Source of the DNA: Litoreibacter meonggei
GTDB taxonomy: Bacteria; Pseudomonadota; Alphaproteobacteria; Rhodobacterales; Rhodobacteraceae
Direction: 5' to 3'
NCBI RefSeq assembly: GCF_003663885.1
Contig: NZ_RCCE01000004.1
Span: forward strand, 342,785-406,784
Length of the DNA: 64,000 nt
Part shown: piece by piece, positions 8,436-17,353 of the stretch
How positions within the stretch are numbered: position 1 is the first letter of the stretch
Layout: every line of letters begins with the position of its first letter
Notes under the pieces: model-generated
Seen by the model: only the letters and a program-made list of their open reading frames with translations
Databases searched by the model: none
Told to the model about the DNA's origin: nothing
Translations under genes and position numbers: made by a program

Positions 8436-9362
8436 ATGCTGGACGCAATCGTCTGGTTCTTCACCAACATCGCCACATCATTCTACAACTTTGCCTATGC
8501 GATCACGCATCCGGGGCAATGGCTGTCTTGGCTGCCCTATATCAACCAAACCCTGCCAACGACCGAGCACAAACAAGCCTTAATGCGCTTCATTTACTAT
8601 GGTGCGTCGGTGGAGCTGTTCTTCGTCATCCTGTCCGCCTTCCTTGTGCTGGTGGCCATCGGGTTGTGGCGCAATGAATTCATGTGGGGATGCGTGCGCA
8701 AGCTGGAAGGCTTCGCAAATGGTGTGGGCCGGATCGCTGCATGGGCCGGACTGATCATGGTGATGCAGCAAATCGTCATCATCTTCATGCAGCGCATCTT
8801 TGCGCGCGCCGAAATCTCCATGGGCTTCGGCATGAGCTTTTCCAAGGACATCAGCTGGTGGGCCGAGGAGTTGAAGCTCTACAACGCCCTCGTGGTGGCC
8901 TTATGCGTCACCTACACGTTCGTGCAGGGCAGCCATGTGCGTGTGGATCTGGTGTATTCCGCCGTGAGTTACCGCACTAAGAAGACCATCGACATGGTCG
9001 GCTCAATCTTGTTCATGATGCCAGTTGCCGTCCTGACATGGCTCTATGGCTGGTTTTTCATGTGGAGGCATCTGGTGGTGCCAAATCCGTCCGCGTCCGA
9101 TGCGCTGGACAAACTGATGCTGAAATCGCGCGCGTTGCGCTGGAATATCGAGACCATCGGGTTCTCGCCCAACGGCTTCAACGCTTACTTCCTCTTCAAG
9201 ATATTGTTGTGCCTGTTCACCGCCATGGTGTTCTTGCAAGCAATAGCCTTCTTCATGCGTTCGTATCTGGAACGCAAGGAAGGGCCGGAGAGTGAGGGCA
9301 AATACCTCGACAAAGACGTGCTGGGCGACGAAGACGCCGAGTTGGTCGCAAATATTCACTAA
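8436..9362 (+). CDS. TRAP transporter small permease subunit (DctQ-like), enlarged
   Basis: This inner-membrane protein of about 308 aa takes the place of the four-helix DctQ subunit in the dctPQM operon. The ATG at 8436 has a GGGGGG ribosome site; an in-frame ATG at 8403 lacks one. The core region shows typical Q-subunit features (WWAEELKLYNALVVALCVTY, VQGSHVRVDLVY, with the conserved charged HVRVDL stretch before a helix). At 308 aa it is much longer than the usual 160-200 aa: it has an N-terminal extension with its own helix and a roughly 60-aa insert (KSRALRWNIETIGFSPNGFN) before the last helix. The partner M subunit is enlarged too. Spacing to dctM is 12 bp. Confidence 0.9.
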   Translation: MLDAIVWFFTNIATSFYNFAYAITHPGQWLSWLPYINQTLPTTEHKQALMRFIYYGASVELFFVILSAFLVLVAIGLWRNEFMWGCVRKLEGFANGVGRIAAWAGLIMVMQQIVIIFMQRIFARAEISMGFGMSFSKDISWWAEELKLYNALVVALCVTYTFVQGSHVRVDLVYSAVSYRTKKTIDMVGSILFMMPVAVLTWLYGWFFMWRHLVVPNPSASDALDKLMLKSRALRWNIETIGFSPNGFNAYFLFKILLCLFTAMVFLQAIAFFMRSYLERKEGPESEGKYLDKDVLGDEDAELVANIH

Positions 9363-9374
9363 GGGGCTGAACCA

Positions 9375-11729
9375 ATGCTTTTCGGATTAGATGGCGTCGA
9401 AGTCGGCCTTATCATCGTTTTTCTCTGCCTCTTTGGTGGCATCCTGTCTGGCTTCCCTGTGGCGTTTGCCATTGGCGGCTCCGCGGTTATTTCCTTCGCG
9501 ATTATCGCGGCGCTCGATACCGGCGGGTTGCTGATCCATCAGGCAATTGACTCAGGGTCGGCTGAATATGCAGCCTTGATCGCCGAAGGCTTGAAGCCCG
9601 AAACAATATCGGTTTTCCGATACCCCGACTTGCCGCGACTGCCCGAGCCTGTGTTCGTACAGGGTTGGGAAACGGCGTTGGACCGCAACGTGTCGTTCAT
9701 TGTGAACCGCATCAACGAGCGGGTGCTGGCCGGTGCCTCGATCGAGACCTTGCTGGCGGTGTTGATGTTCGTGTTGATGGGCATCACGCTGGAACGCTCC
9801 AAAATCGCCAATGACCTGCTGACCACCATGGCTCGCGTGTTCGGCCCGCTGCCCGGCGGTTTGGCCGTATCTGTGGTCCTTGTGGGCGCATTCTTGGCAG
9901 CTTCGACGGGTATCGTCGGTGCCACGGTTGTCACCATGGGCTTGCTATCGCTGCCGACGATGCTGCGCAACGGCTACTCGCCAGAGCTGGCAACCGGCGT
10001 CATCGCGGCGTCTGGCACGCTGGGCCAGATCATCCCGCCCTCCATCGTGATCGTGCTGCTCGGCACCTTGGCGGGGGATCTCTATTCTGCCGCCCAAGAA
10101 GCCCGCGCCCAAGAGGTCGGCTGTTCCGACGCGCTCACCTATCTGGGCGAACCCGCTGTGGTGTCCGTCGGCACCTTGTTCCAAGCCGCCCTGTTGCCCG
10201 GCATTATGCTGGCGCTGCTCTACGCGCTTTATGCCTTTGGTTACGCGGTGCTGAACCCGTCCAAGGCCCCGGCTGTCGAGTTGGGGGCCGCCAATGGCGA
10301 GCCGATCCGCCGCTCCGAGGCGCTGACATGGTTCCTGTTCGCACCGATCGGGCTGATCGTAGGGCTGATCTTGTTGATGCAGGTCAACGTCATCGGCTCG
10401 CAGAACTTTCAGGTGGATAGCTTCTCTGATGCCGGTCAATCGTCATCGCTTCGCACCAATGTGTCCGAGCAATGTGCAGGCGCTATGATCGATCTGCACG
10501 GCCAAGAGGCGTGGGACACCGCGCTCTCCGAACAAGAGACCATCGACGCCGCGGGTGGAGTTGTCCAATCTGTCAAGCTGACCGAGGACGAGTTGGCCGC
10601 AGCTATTGACGCCAAAGTGGCCGCTGCGGCGCCAATCGGCACTGGTATCTCGGTTGGCTTGCTGCTTTTTGCGATGATGTTTGTCGTCGCACGCGGCGTG
10701 TCGCCCTCGGCAAGCCCGATCCCGCTTATCGTCGGGACTGCGGGCATCTTGTTGGCGATGCTGGTGGATACGCTGCTGATTGCCCCGACAACTTCACCGG
10801 GGGTCACTTTCCTGCTGCTACTCATCCCGCTGGCGCTGATCCTCTATGGTGCCAAACACGCGGCAGCCATCCTTGGCAGCAACGATCTGATCCGCGTGGT
10901 TTTCCCACCGTTGGTGCTGATCGTGGCCGTTCTTGGCTCGATCCTTGGCGGCATTACCAACCCGACACCGGCAGCGGCACTTGGGGCAGGCGGGGCAATC
11001 ATGCTTGCGGCCTACCGCAAGTTGCAGGATGAGGGTCGCTCTGGTCGCATCGTGATCTGGACCACATTTGCGATCATCATCATGATCCTCGTCGGGGTGA
11101 ACTTCGATCTGCGCGTGAATATCGAGCAGGTCAGTTTCGAGAACACGCTAGCCTTCCTTGTGGCGCAAGCCGCCTATCTCTTTGCCATGTTCGGCCTGCT
11201 ATATGGCTGCTACGTGCTGTGGAACTACGGCGTTCTTAGCCCGGTAGTGCGCGAAACCGCCAAGGTGACGTCGATGGTGTTTACGATCCTCATCGGGTCG
11301 CAATTACTGAACCTCGTGGTCATCTCCTTCGGCGGGGAGCACTACATCCAGCAGTTCCTGAAGTCCTTCGACAGCGAATTTCAGGTCTTCATTATCGTGA
11401 TGCTGGTCTTGTTCGTGCTGGGCTTCGTGCTCGATTTCCTAGAGATCATCTACATCGTGATCCCCATCGTCGGCCCCGTCATTTATGGCGGCACGATGGA
11501 CCCGAAATGGGTGACGATCATGATCGCAGTGAACCTGCAAACCTCGTTCCTGACGCCGCCCTTCGGCTTTGCGCTATTCTACTTGCGCGGCGTTGCCCCG
11601 AAAGAGGTCACGACAGGGCATATCTATCGCGGGATCATCCCATTCGTGCTGATCCAGGTCTTCGCGCTTGGCTTGCTGGCACTGTTCCCGTCGGTGGTCA
11701 CAATATTGCCGAATCTGATCGGTAACTAA
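9375..11729 (+). CDS. TRAP transporter large permease subunit (DctM-like), enlarged
   Basis: This 784-aa membrane protein is the transport subunit of the dctPQM operon, with a ribosome site AAGGGG. Recognisable M-subunit segments are the first helix LIIVFLCLFGGILSGFPVAF, VLMFVLMGITLERSKIANDL, FLAASTGIVGATVVTMGLLS, GVIAASGTLGQIIPPSIVIV and, near the C-terminus, FLEIIYIVIPIVGPVIYG and LQTSFLTPPFGFALFYLRG. Ordinary DctM proteins have about 430 aa. The surplus is a roughly 60-aa loop after the second helix (residues about 50-115) and a central insertion (about 300-580) with extra helices and a soluble stretch rich in acidic residues. The frame is intact, so these are real expansions rather than errors. 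Confidence 0.92.
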   Translation: MLFGLDGVEVGLIIVFLCLFGGILSGFPVAFAIGGSAVISFAIIAALDTGGLLIHQAIDSGSAEYAALIAEGLKPETISVFRYPDLPRLPEPVFVQGWETALDRNVSFIVNRINERVLAGASIETLLAVLMFVLMGITLERSKIANDLLTTMARVFGPLPGGLAVSVVLVGAFLAASTGIVGATVVTMGLLSLPTMLRNGYSPELATGVIAASGTLGQIIPPSIVIVLLGTLAGDLYSAAQEARAQEVGCSDALTYLGEPAVVSVGTLFQAALLPGIMLALLYALYAFGYAVLNPSKAPAVELGAANGEPIRRSEALTWFLFAPIGLIVGLILLMQVNVIGSQNFQVDSFSDAGQSSSLRTNVSEQCAGAMIDLHGQEAWDTALSEQETIDAAGGVVQSVKLTEDELAAAIDAKVAAAAPIGTGISVGLLLFAMMFVVARGVSPSASPIPLIVGTAGILLAMLVDTLLIAPTTSPGVTFLLLLIPLALILYGAKHAAAILGSNDLIRVVFPPLVLIVAVLGSILGGITNPTPAAALGAGGAIMLAAYRKLQDEGRSGRIVIWTTFAIIIMILVGVNFDLRVNIEQVSFENTLAFLVAQAAYLFAMFGLLYGCYVLWNYGVLSPVVRETAKVTSMVFTILIGSQLLNLVVISFGGEHYIQQFLKSFDSEFQVFIIVMLVLFVLGFVLDFLEIIYIVIPIVGPVIYGGTMDPKWVTIMIAVNLQTSFLTPPFGFALFYLRGVAPKEVTTGHIYRGIIPFVLIQVFALGLLALFPSVVTILPNLIGN

Positions 11730-11970
11730 CCTCGGAGGCCTGCCGCGTCCTTGTCCGCGGCAGGTCAAAAAATCGTGTAGAAATGTTTCAGCACATTCCT
11801 CAAAAGTGAGGTATTTCTGTCAACTGGGCGACAACCCGCTGATTTCGCCACCCTATAAGCTTGAACGGTATGGTAACGAGTAATTTGTTTTCCCCGTGTC
11901 TTGCTTTTGAATGCGGTCTAATTGCAATCTAAGCTTTTGATACTATTCCCCAATTAGACGGCACCATATT
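11730..11970. other. Spacer between dctM and the Crp/Fnr gene, with hairpins
   Basis: CCTGCCGCG (11739-11747) and CGCGGCAGG (11756-11764) form a strong stem 9 bases after the dctM stop, followed by an A-run rather than a T-run. A smaller stem, CCTCA-AAAG-TGAGG (11798-11811), is followed by TATTTCTGT. Either may mark the 3' end of the operon. The remainder is A/T-rich and probably holds the promoter of the Crp/Fnr gene; no clear FNR box was found. Confidence 0.45.
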
Positions 11971-12669
11971 TTGAAAAATTCCACTCGATTTCCGCATTTG
12001 CTGGACCATAATCTGCTTCGCGATCTTCCGCGCGAGACCCAATCAGAGTTTCTTGATTCCTGTAAACGTCGCTCTTTCAAACCCACGAACGTCATGCTGC
12101 GCCAAGGCGAACTAACCGACCGAATGTATATGGTGGCAGAGGGTCGCGTTGAGGTCAGTTATGTCAACGAGACTGGTCACAATTCGATCATCTATCACGC
12201 AATGCCCGGTCAAGTGTTGGGCACGGTTGAAACCCTGTCAGAGCGCCCCTGCGCGGGCACCTGTACCGCACTTTCAGACACGACAGTCCTAATCTGCCGT
12301 CGCGCCGATCTGTTTGACAAGATGACCTCTCCGATCTTCGTGCGAAACTTTGCCGCCGATTTGCATGATGTTTTGACCCACGACAATCGGTTCAAATCCG
12401 TTGATCAGTTTTTTTCGGCGGAGCAAAAAATCTGCGCTTATCTTGATAAGCTCTCGGATATTGATGACGTATTCAAGGAGAGCCAAGGGTATCTTGCCGA
12501 TGTTGCGGGGTGCTCTCGCCAGACAGTTAACAAAGAACTTGGGCGCCTGCGCGATCGGGGCGTTGTCGAAATGTCCAAGTCGGGAATCCGGATCCTTGAT
12601 TATGATGCGTTGTCCCAACGCCTATCTGAATTGGGCGAGCATAGTCCGAAGACAACGCCTAGCTCTTGA
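11971..12669 (+). CDS. Crp/Fnr-family transcriptional regulator
   Basis: This 232-aa regulator uses a TTG start; no ATG lies suitably upstream. It has an N-terminal cyclic-nucleotide-binding-like barrel (residues about 15-130; MLRQGELTDRMYMVAEGRVE and the GTVETLSERPCAGTCTAL region), a long dimerisation helix and a C-terminal winged helix (about 150-220; GYLADVAGCSRQTVNKELGR, then LRDRGVVEMSKSGIRI). It lacks the N-terminal cysteine cluster of FNR, so it does not appear to be an oxygen-sensing Fe-S protein of that type. It follows the TRAP operon and overlaps convergently (11 bp) with the VOC gene. The target genes and effector are unknown. Confidence 0.88.
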   Translation: MKNSTRFPHLLDHNLLRDLPRETQSEFLDSCKRRSFKPTNVMLRQGELTDRMYMVAEGRVEVSYVNETGHNSIIYHAMPGQVLGTVETLSERPCAGTCTALSDTTVLICRRADLFDKMTSPIFVRNFAADLHDVLTHDNRFKSVDQFFSAEQKICAYLDKLSDIDDVFKESQGYLADVAGCSRQTVNKELGRLRDRGVVEMSKSGIRILDYDALSQRLSELGEHSPKTTPSS

Positions 12670-13051
12670 GTTGCAACAAATCCCAACGGTTGCCCCAAGG
12701 ATCACGCCAAACCGCAACTTTGCCATAAGGCTCGTCGCGCGGCGCTTCCTCGAACGTCACACCTGCCTCTGTCATTCGGCCAAAATCCGCGTCAAAATCA
12801 TCGCTGTGTAGAAAGAACCCGACGCGCCCGCCGGTCTGATTTCCAATCGCAGCCGCCTGCGTGCCGCCTTTGGCCTCGGCAAGCAATATGCGCGTCTCGG
12901 CATCGGGCGAGGGGGCAATCAAGACCCACCGCTTCCCATCGCCCATGTCGGTATCTTCAATCAGGGAAAAACCAGCGCGATCCACATAGAATGCGATCCC
13001 GTCATCATAGCTCGGCACCACAATGGTGAAGGCCGAGATATGTCGGCTCAT
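12659..13051 (-). CDS. VOC-family (glyoxalase/bleomycin-resistance-like) protein
   Basis: This 130-aa protein is a two-module vicinal-oxygen-chelate domain: the first module begins [20 protein letters not shown] and the second contains [16 protein letters not shown] and ends [14 protein letters not shown], where the Asp-Pro-x-Gly-Asn-x-W/x signature of the family is seen. Substrate unknown. It overlaps bpt by 4 bp (ATGA) and is likely its operon partner. The 3' end overlaps the Crp/Fnr gene on the other strand by 11 bp. Confidence 0.85.
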   Translation of the reverse strand: MSRHISAFTIVVPSYDDGIAFYVDRAGFSLIEDTDMGDGKRWVLIAPSPDAETRILLAEAKGGTQAAAIGNQTGGRVGFFLHSDDFDADFGRMTEAGVTFEEAPRDEPYGKVAVWRDPWGNRWDLLQLKS

Positions 13052-13875
13052 TCTTTCGGGGCGCGGGTGTCGGGCAGGCTGATGCGCGCAACTTGCTCGG
13101 CGATGGGATCAACTGACAGCGGGTGTGTGTCCGCATCGTAATCCTCGGCATCGCTCATGTCTTGCCACGCGCCACCGCGGAAAATCTCCAGCGCGCTGAA
13201 ACCGGCCTTGTAGCCCATTTTCGATGACCCCGGCACCCAGTAGCCCAGATACACATAAGGCAGACCCGCCTCTTGGGCGATCCGCACATGGTCCAGAATG
13301 ATGTAGCTGCCAAGGGAATTGCGCGCCCAATCTGGGTCGTAGAACGAATAGACCATCGACAACCCGTCATCGAGCACATCCGTCAGGCAGGTCGCGATCA
13401 ACTCCGGATCGTCACCGGAGCGATCCCAATATTCGATCACGCGGCTTTTCACCGGTGTTTCTTCGATCATGGCGGCAAACTCGAAGATATCCATATCCGC
13501 CATGCCACCTTCGGCATGACGCGAATCCAGATAGCGGCGGAACAGCTCGTATTGCTCTTCAGTGGCCCAAGGTGAGGTCGCTTCGCGCTCCAACATCTTG
13601 TTGCGCTTCAGGCATCGACGCTGGCTCCGGCTCGGCTCGAAATCGACCACGCGGATACGGGCGGACAAACAGGCCGAGCAATCGGCGCAAGACGGGCGAT
13701 ACAAGACGTTCTGAGATCGCCGAAAGCCCTGCTTGCTCAGGGTGTTATTCAACGTGTTCGCGTGCTCGCCCTGCAACGCCGTGAACAGTTTACGTTCGCG
13801 GCGCTTGTCCAGATACGGGCAGGCCTGTGGGGCCGTCACGTAGAACTGGGGGGCAATGGGCAGTGTGTGGCGCAT
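13048..13875 (-). CDS. bpt: Aspartate/glutamate leucyltransferase (N-end rule, Bpt)
   Basis: This protein of about 275 aa transfers leucine (in this subfamily) from aminoacyl-tRNA to N-terminal Asp or Glu, marking proteins for ClpAP-type degradation. It contains the N-terminal ATE domain ([17 protein letters not shown], then [20 protein letters not shown] with the conserved cysteines) and the C-terminal GNAT-like domain ([20 protein letters not shown]). The frame is open 28 codons further upstream, but [20 protein letters not shown] is the family start. It is followed directly by the VOC gene. Confidence 0.92.
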   Translation of the reverse strand: MRHTLPIAPQFYVTAPQACPYLDKRRERKLFTALQGEHANTLNNTLSKQGFRRSQNVLYRPSCADCSACLSARIRVVDFEPSRSQRRCLKRNKMLEREATSPWATEEQYELFRRYLDSRHAEGGMADMDIFEFAAMIEETPVKSRVIEYWDRSGDDPELIATCLTDVLDDGLSMVYSFYDPDWARNSLGSYIILDHVRIAQEAGLPYVYLGYWVPGSSKMGYKAGFSALEIFRGGAWQDMSDAEDYDADTHPLSVDPIAEQVARISLPDTRAPKE

Positions 13876-13998
13876 GGGGCCTCGGGCATGTGCAATTCCA
13901 GAAGAGCCTAGCAACGCCCCTCGCGAGTCACAAATGCTTTTTGGGAATGGTCCCCGCACAGCTTGGAAAACGTTGTAACCGTGCAGGGATTAGAGGGC

Positions 13999-14460
13999 TT
14001 AGTAGCGGCTTGGTTTGTTGATTGCGACCACTCCGGTGAACATATCATGCAGGCCTTGGCCACGTTCGGTCATAAGCATCAGGAAGACGGATGCGATCTG
14101 CGGAATGAAGAAGGCGCTGGCGATCATGAAGGCGATGGTGTGCAAAGCCGCCGCAGACCCGTCCAGCCGCTGGCCATCATGGGCGCGCAGCTCGACATTG
14201 AACAGCTGCATGCCCGGCGTCGCGGAATATGCGCGGATAGATCCGATCCGATAGATCAGGGAGACGACCAAAAACACCAGCGGGAACACGAACCACAGCA
14301 AGAACAGCGGGATGCTCGCGACGATTGCAGCGATCGTGCCTATCAATACCGTATCCACAACCCACGCCAAAAGCCGTTTGACGCCCACGCCTTCATAAAA
14401 GGCGGGCTGGGTCGCGGGGTTTGGCAATGCGTCGTAGGTGTCATTCATGGTGAAAGACAT
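13999..14460 (-). CDS. RDD-family membrane protein
   Basis: This 153-aa inner-membrane protein has the RDD signature: an early GVGVKRLLAWVVDTVLIGTI segment (Arg and Asp in the first helix), a second helix SIPLFLLWFVFPLVFLVVSL and the later charged motif SATPGMQLFNVELRAHDG. The function of RDD proteins is poorly defined; some act in ion exchange or as membrane anchors. A terminator-like stem separates it from the DUF2852 gene upstream on the same strand. Confidence 0.88.
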   Translation of the reverse strand: MSFTMNDTYDALPNPATQPAFYEGVGVKRLLAWVVDTVLIGTIAAIVASIPLFLLWFVFPLVFLVVSLIYRIGSIRAYSATPGMQLFNVELRAHDGQRLDGSAAALHTIAFMIASAFFIPQIASVFLMLMTERGQGLHDMFTGVVAINKPSRY

Positions 14461-14490
14461 GGGGGTGCGTCTCCGGATTTAAAAGGGGGT

Positions 14491-14515
14491 GCCGCGCCCC
14501 GAATTGGGGCGCAGC
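14491..14515 (-). terminator. Hairpin with short U-run after the DUF2852 gene
   Basis: On the minus strand GCGCCCC-AATTC-GGGGCGC (14494-14512, extended by two pairs) follows the DUF2852 stop by about 10 bases. It is followed by ACCCCC and then TTTT. It may reduce read-through into the RDD gene. Confidence 0.45.
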
Positions 14516-14523
14516 GGGTTGGT

Positions 14524-14937
14524 TTAAGCGTCTTCGCTGGATTTGGCGGCGTCTGCGCGCTCATCCATGAAGGCGTCGAATTCGGACTTGTCCTTGGCTT
14601 CACGCAGGCGCTCCAAGAAGGTCTCGAACGCGTGCTGCTCGTCTTCAAGGCGTTTCAGCATGTCTGCTTTGTAGGAATCGAACGCTGTGTTGCCGGAGGT
14701 TTTGAACCCGTGGTTAGAACGGTGCGCCATGGCGCGGCTGCGGCAGGAAGAGTTGAACATGCGTTTGCTCCAGATCATATATGCGAGGATTGCGAGGCCG
14801 ACGGGCCACACGAAGATAAAGCCGAAGACCATGGCTGCGATCCATGCGCCCTTACCGCGCTCGTCCAGCCAGGCTTCAGCCCGGGCGAACCAGCCCATGC
14901 GGGGCATCGTGTGGGTGGCTGTTGGGGTAGGGGTCAT
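14524..14937 (-). CDS. DUF2852 membrane protein
   Basis: This 137-aa protein has one strong membrane helix (KGAWIAAMVFGFIFVWPVGL continuing to AILAYMIWS, residues about 28-58) after a Thr/Pro-rich N-terminus. A charged, coiled-coil-like C-terminal half follows (SYKADMLKRLEDEQHAFETF, then LERLREAKDKSEFDAFM). This arrangement matches DUF2852 proteins common in Rhodobacterales; their function is unknown. The start has a good AAAGGAG site. An imperfect palindrome (14951-14969) lies just upstream. Confidence 0.85.
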   Translation of the reverse strand: MTPTPTATHTMPRMGWFARAEAWLDERGKGAWIAAMVFGFIFVWPVGLAILAYMIWSKRMFNSSCRSRAMAHRSNHGFKTSGNTAFDSYKADMLKRLEDEQHAFETFLERLREAKDKSEFDAFMDERADAAKSSEDA

Positions 14938-14950
14938 CTGTCGCTCCTTT

Positions 14951-14969
14951 ATGTGAATGTTATTTACAT
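14951..14969. promoter_or_regulatory. Imperfect palindrome upstream of the DUF2852 gene
   Basis: ATGTGAAT-GTT-ATTTACAT has 8-bp arms with one mismatch and sits about 14 bp before the DUF2852 start; part of it is repeated as TTTACAT at 14968-14974. The position suggests an operator for an unknown regulator, but this rests on symmetry alone. Confidence 0.3.
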
Positions 14970-15023
14970 TTACATATTTGGGTATTGCTGACGCGCTTTC
15001 AAGTATTTTCGGTGGAAAAACAC

Positions 15024-15050
15024 GAAAAAGGGCGCAGTTTCCCGCGCCCT
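15024..15050 (-). terminator. Intrinsic terminator of amtB
   Basis: On the minus strand GGGCGC-GGGAAACT-GCGCCC is followed by TTTTTC, 27 bases past the amtB stop codon. This is a compact GC stem followed by a U-run. Confidence 0.8.
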
Positions 15051-15076
15051 CATTGAATTTGTTCAGATATTTCGGC

Positions 15077-16258
15077 TTAGGAGGTCAGCTCGTAAGCCCG
15101 TTCCCCATGCGACGCGAGGTCCAAACCGGTGATTTCATCCTCTTCCGACACGCGGATCGGCAGGATCATCCTGACCAGAACCACCAATCCGGCGGTCACA
15201 ACAGCCGTCCAGATGCCAACCACCAGCAGCCCGCCCAGTTGCGCAGTCCAGCTTGCGTGACCAAACACCGCCAACATAATGATGCCGAAGATACCGCCCA
15301 CACCATGCACTGCGAAAACGTCCAGCGTATCGTCGATTTTGAGGAGGTTCTTCACCACGCCACACAGCTCTTGGCACATGATGCCCGCGATACCGCCAAT
15401 CAGCATGGCCTCCATCGGCCCGACCGAGCCGGAGGCAGGCGTGATCGACGCCAAGCCCGCGATGGTGCCTGTGACCATGCCCACCAGCGACGCTTTGCCA
15501 AAGCGAACCCGCTCCCAAGCGGCCCACGTAATAGACGCCATCGCCGCCGAGATATGCGTGACAGTGATCGCCATCGCAGCACCACCATTCGCTGCAAGTT
15601 GCGAGCCGCCGTTGAAGCCGAACCAGCCGACCCACAACATCGCCGCCCCGATCATCACCATGCCGGGATTATGCGGCGGGGTGGTCGCCTTGCGGCGCGG
15701 CCCAAGGAAGACTGCAAGGATCAACGCTGCGATGCCCGCTGTCTGGTGCACCACGATGCCGCCCGCAAAATCGTTGACGCCGTCTTCAAACAACGACCAT
15801 TCCGCGCCCGCTAGCAAGCCGCCGCCCCAGATCCAATGCGCCACGGGTGCGTAGCAGATCAGCATCCACAGCGACGAGAACACCATGATAAAGGCATAGC
15901 TGATGCGCTCCACATAGGCGCCGACGATCAGGGCAGGGGTGATGATGGCGAAGGTCATCTGGAAGGCAAAGAACAGCACTTCGGGGATCGTCCCCGACAG
16001 GCTGTCCGCCGTGACACCGTTCAGGAACGCCTTGTCCAACCCGCCCCAAAACGCGTTACCCTCGCCGAACGCGATGGAATATCCTGCGACGAGCCACAGG
16101 ATGCTCATCACGCAGGCGATGGAGAAGCACTGCATAAAGACGCTGAGCACGTTCCGCGCCCGTACCAGCCCGCCATAAAACAAGGCCAGCCCCGGCAGGG
16201 TCATAAACAGCACCAAAGCCGTTGCGACGAGTATCCAGGCGGTGTCCGCTCCGTTCAT
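15077..16258 (-). CDS. amtB: Ammonium transporter (Amt/MEP/Rh family)
   Basis: This protein of about 393 aa forms a trimeric ammonium channel in the inner membrane. Visible signatures include LPGLALFYGGLVRARNVLS, the pore-lining APVAHWIWGGGLL (first pore His), GGIVVHQTAGIAALI and the second pore His in VFAVHGVGGIFGIIML. The ATG at 16258 is preceded by AAGGAA; the open frame upstream has no other support. No glnK/PII gene is adjacent here, unlike the common glnK-amtB pairing. The nitrogen regulators ntrBC lie 3 kb away and are the likely controllers. Confidence 0.94.
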   Translation of the reverse strand: MNGADTAWILVATALVLFMTLPGLALFYGGLVRARNVLSVFMQCFSIACVMSILWLVAGYSIAFGEGNAFWGGLDKAFLNGVTADSLSGTIPEVLFFAFQMTFAIITPALIVGAYVERISYAFIMVFSSLWMLICYAPVAHWIWGGGLLAGAEWSLFEDGVNDFAGGIVVHQTAGIAALILAVFLGPRRKATTPPHNPGMVMIGAAMLWVGWFGFNGGSQLAANGGAAMAITVTHISAAMASITWAAWERVRFGKASLVGMVTGTIAGLASITPASGSVGPMEAMLIGGIAGIMCQELCGVVKNLLKIDDTLDVFAVHGVGGIFGIIMLAVFGHASWTAQLGGLLVVGIWTAVVTAGLVVLVRMILPIRVSEEDEITGLDLASHGERAYELTS

Positions 16259-16400
16259 GGGGTCATTCCTTTGTTGTCCTGACCAGACGAGAAACGGGCA
16301 GCGGAGCGGAGGAAAGAGGCAACCTGCCCAAAACATGGGCGATTGCGTCAGTGCTGAAATTTTAGGCTAAAACAACGGGGCCTGCTGCGATAGCGGGCAG

Positions 16401-16868
16401 TTAGGAAAGCGCGGAGTGCAACAATTTCAGCGCATGGGAAACGGTGGCTTGCCGGACTTCGCTGCGCCCGAGCGCGCCAAATTGCACGGTTTCAGTCACA
16501 ACACCGCGCGCCGTTGCCACGCCAAAGCAGACCATGCCTTCCGGTTTGACCTCCGACCCACCCGGCCCGGCGATCCCTGTCACGGACACCGCCAGTTCCA
16601 CGCCGGACGCCCGCAACGCGCCGAGCACCATTTCCCGCGCGACTTGTTCGGATACTGCGCCATGTGCTTCAAGCGAGGTTTCGGTCACGCCCAGCATCTT
16701 TTGCTTGGCCGCGTTGGAATAGGTCACAAACCCGCACTCCACCACGTCCGATGATCCTGCAATTTCGGTCAACGCCCCCGCGATCAGCCCGCCCGTGCAG
16801 CTCTCCGCTGTGGCGATGCGCCAGCCCTTGGCACGCGCCGCCTGCAATACTTGCGCCGCGTCAGCCAT
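16401..16868 (-). CDS. pncC: CinA C-terminal-type nicotinamide-nucleotide amidohydrolase (PncC)
   Basis: This protein of about 155 aa is a stand-alone CinA C-terminal domain that deamidates nicotinamide mononucleotide in the pyridine nucleotide salvage cycle. Motifs are RIATAESCTGGLIAGALTEI, FVTYSNAAKQKMLGV, ARGALRASGVELAVSVTGIAG (read as MVLGALRASGVELAVSVTG here) and GPGGSEVKPEGMVCFGV. The ATG lies inside the end of pgpA (8-bp overlap), so the two are coupled. It is the last gene of the ispDF-pgpA-pncC operon. Confidence 0.9.
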   Translation of the reverse strand: MADAAQVLQAARAKGWRIATAESCTGGLIAGALTEIAGSSDVVECGFVTYSNAAKQKMLGVTETSLEAHGAVSEQVAREMVLGALRASGVELAVSVTGIAGPGGSEVKPEGMVCFGVATARGVVTETVQFGALGRSEVRQATVSHALKLLHSALS

Positions 16869-17349
16869 GGGCCAGCCACGCGCCAATCGCCACGACGATG
16901 GCCGCCAGAACGCCCGCAATCACGTCGTCCAGCATCACGCCCAGCGGCCCTTCCTTGCGATCCGCCCAGCCGACAGGGCCGGGTTTCCAGATGTCGAACA
17001 GCCGGAACGCGATGAAGGCCGTCACGACGCCGGGCCACAGGGTCCAGAACGACGCGCCGGAATGGCTCAGACCGACGGCCACGGGTAAAAGCGCGATCCA
17101 TTGCCCCACGACCTCGTCGATCACGATCTCTGACGGGTCATGGTCATCCTTGCCCTTGGTCTCCATCGCGGTCACATACCAGCCCAACACGAACATAATC
17201 ACCGTCAGCGACGCCAAAGCCGTGTAGCCGCGCCACTCTATAATGCCCCACGCCGCGATCACCGCTGCAGCCGAGCCCCACGTACCCGGCGCAGGGCGCA
17301 ACAGGCCCACATAGAAGAACGTCGCCCAGAATTTCGAGACCGAGAACAT
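16861..17349 (-). CDS. pgpA: Phosphatidylglycerophosphatase A
   Basis: This 162-aa membrane phosphatase makes phosphatidylglycerol from phosphatidylglycerophosphate. The PgpA signature is visible: FFYVGLLRPAPGTWGSAAAV near the N-terminus, EIVIDEVVGQWIALLP (conserved D-E-x-x-G) and FRLFDIWKPGPVGWADRK with the D/K residues, followed by GVMLDDVIAGVLAA. Helices alternate with these loops as in the family. It starts 4 bp after ispDF and overlaps pncC by 8 bp. Confidence 0.93.
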   Translation of the reverse strand: MFSVSKFWATFFYVGLLRPAPGTWGSAAAVIAAWGIIEWRGYTALASLTVIMFVLGWYVTAMETKGKDDHDPSEIVIDEVVGQWIALLPVAVGLSHSGASFWTLWPGVVTAFIAFRLFDIWKPGPVGWADRKEGPLGVMLDDVIAGVLAAIVVAIGAWLAHG

Positions 17350-17353
17350 CGCG

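Noticed and set aside
11739..11764. Terminator after dctM
   Set aside because: The stem is strong but followed by an A-run, not T, on the coding strand, so I list it only as a hairpin in the spacer.
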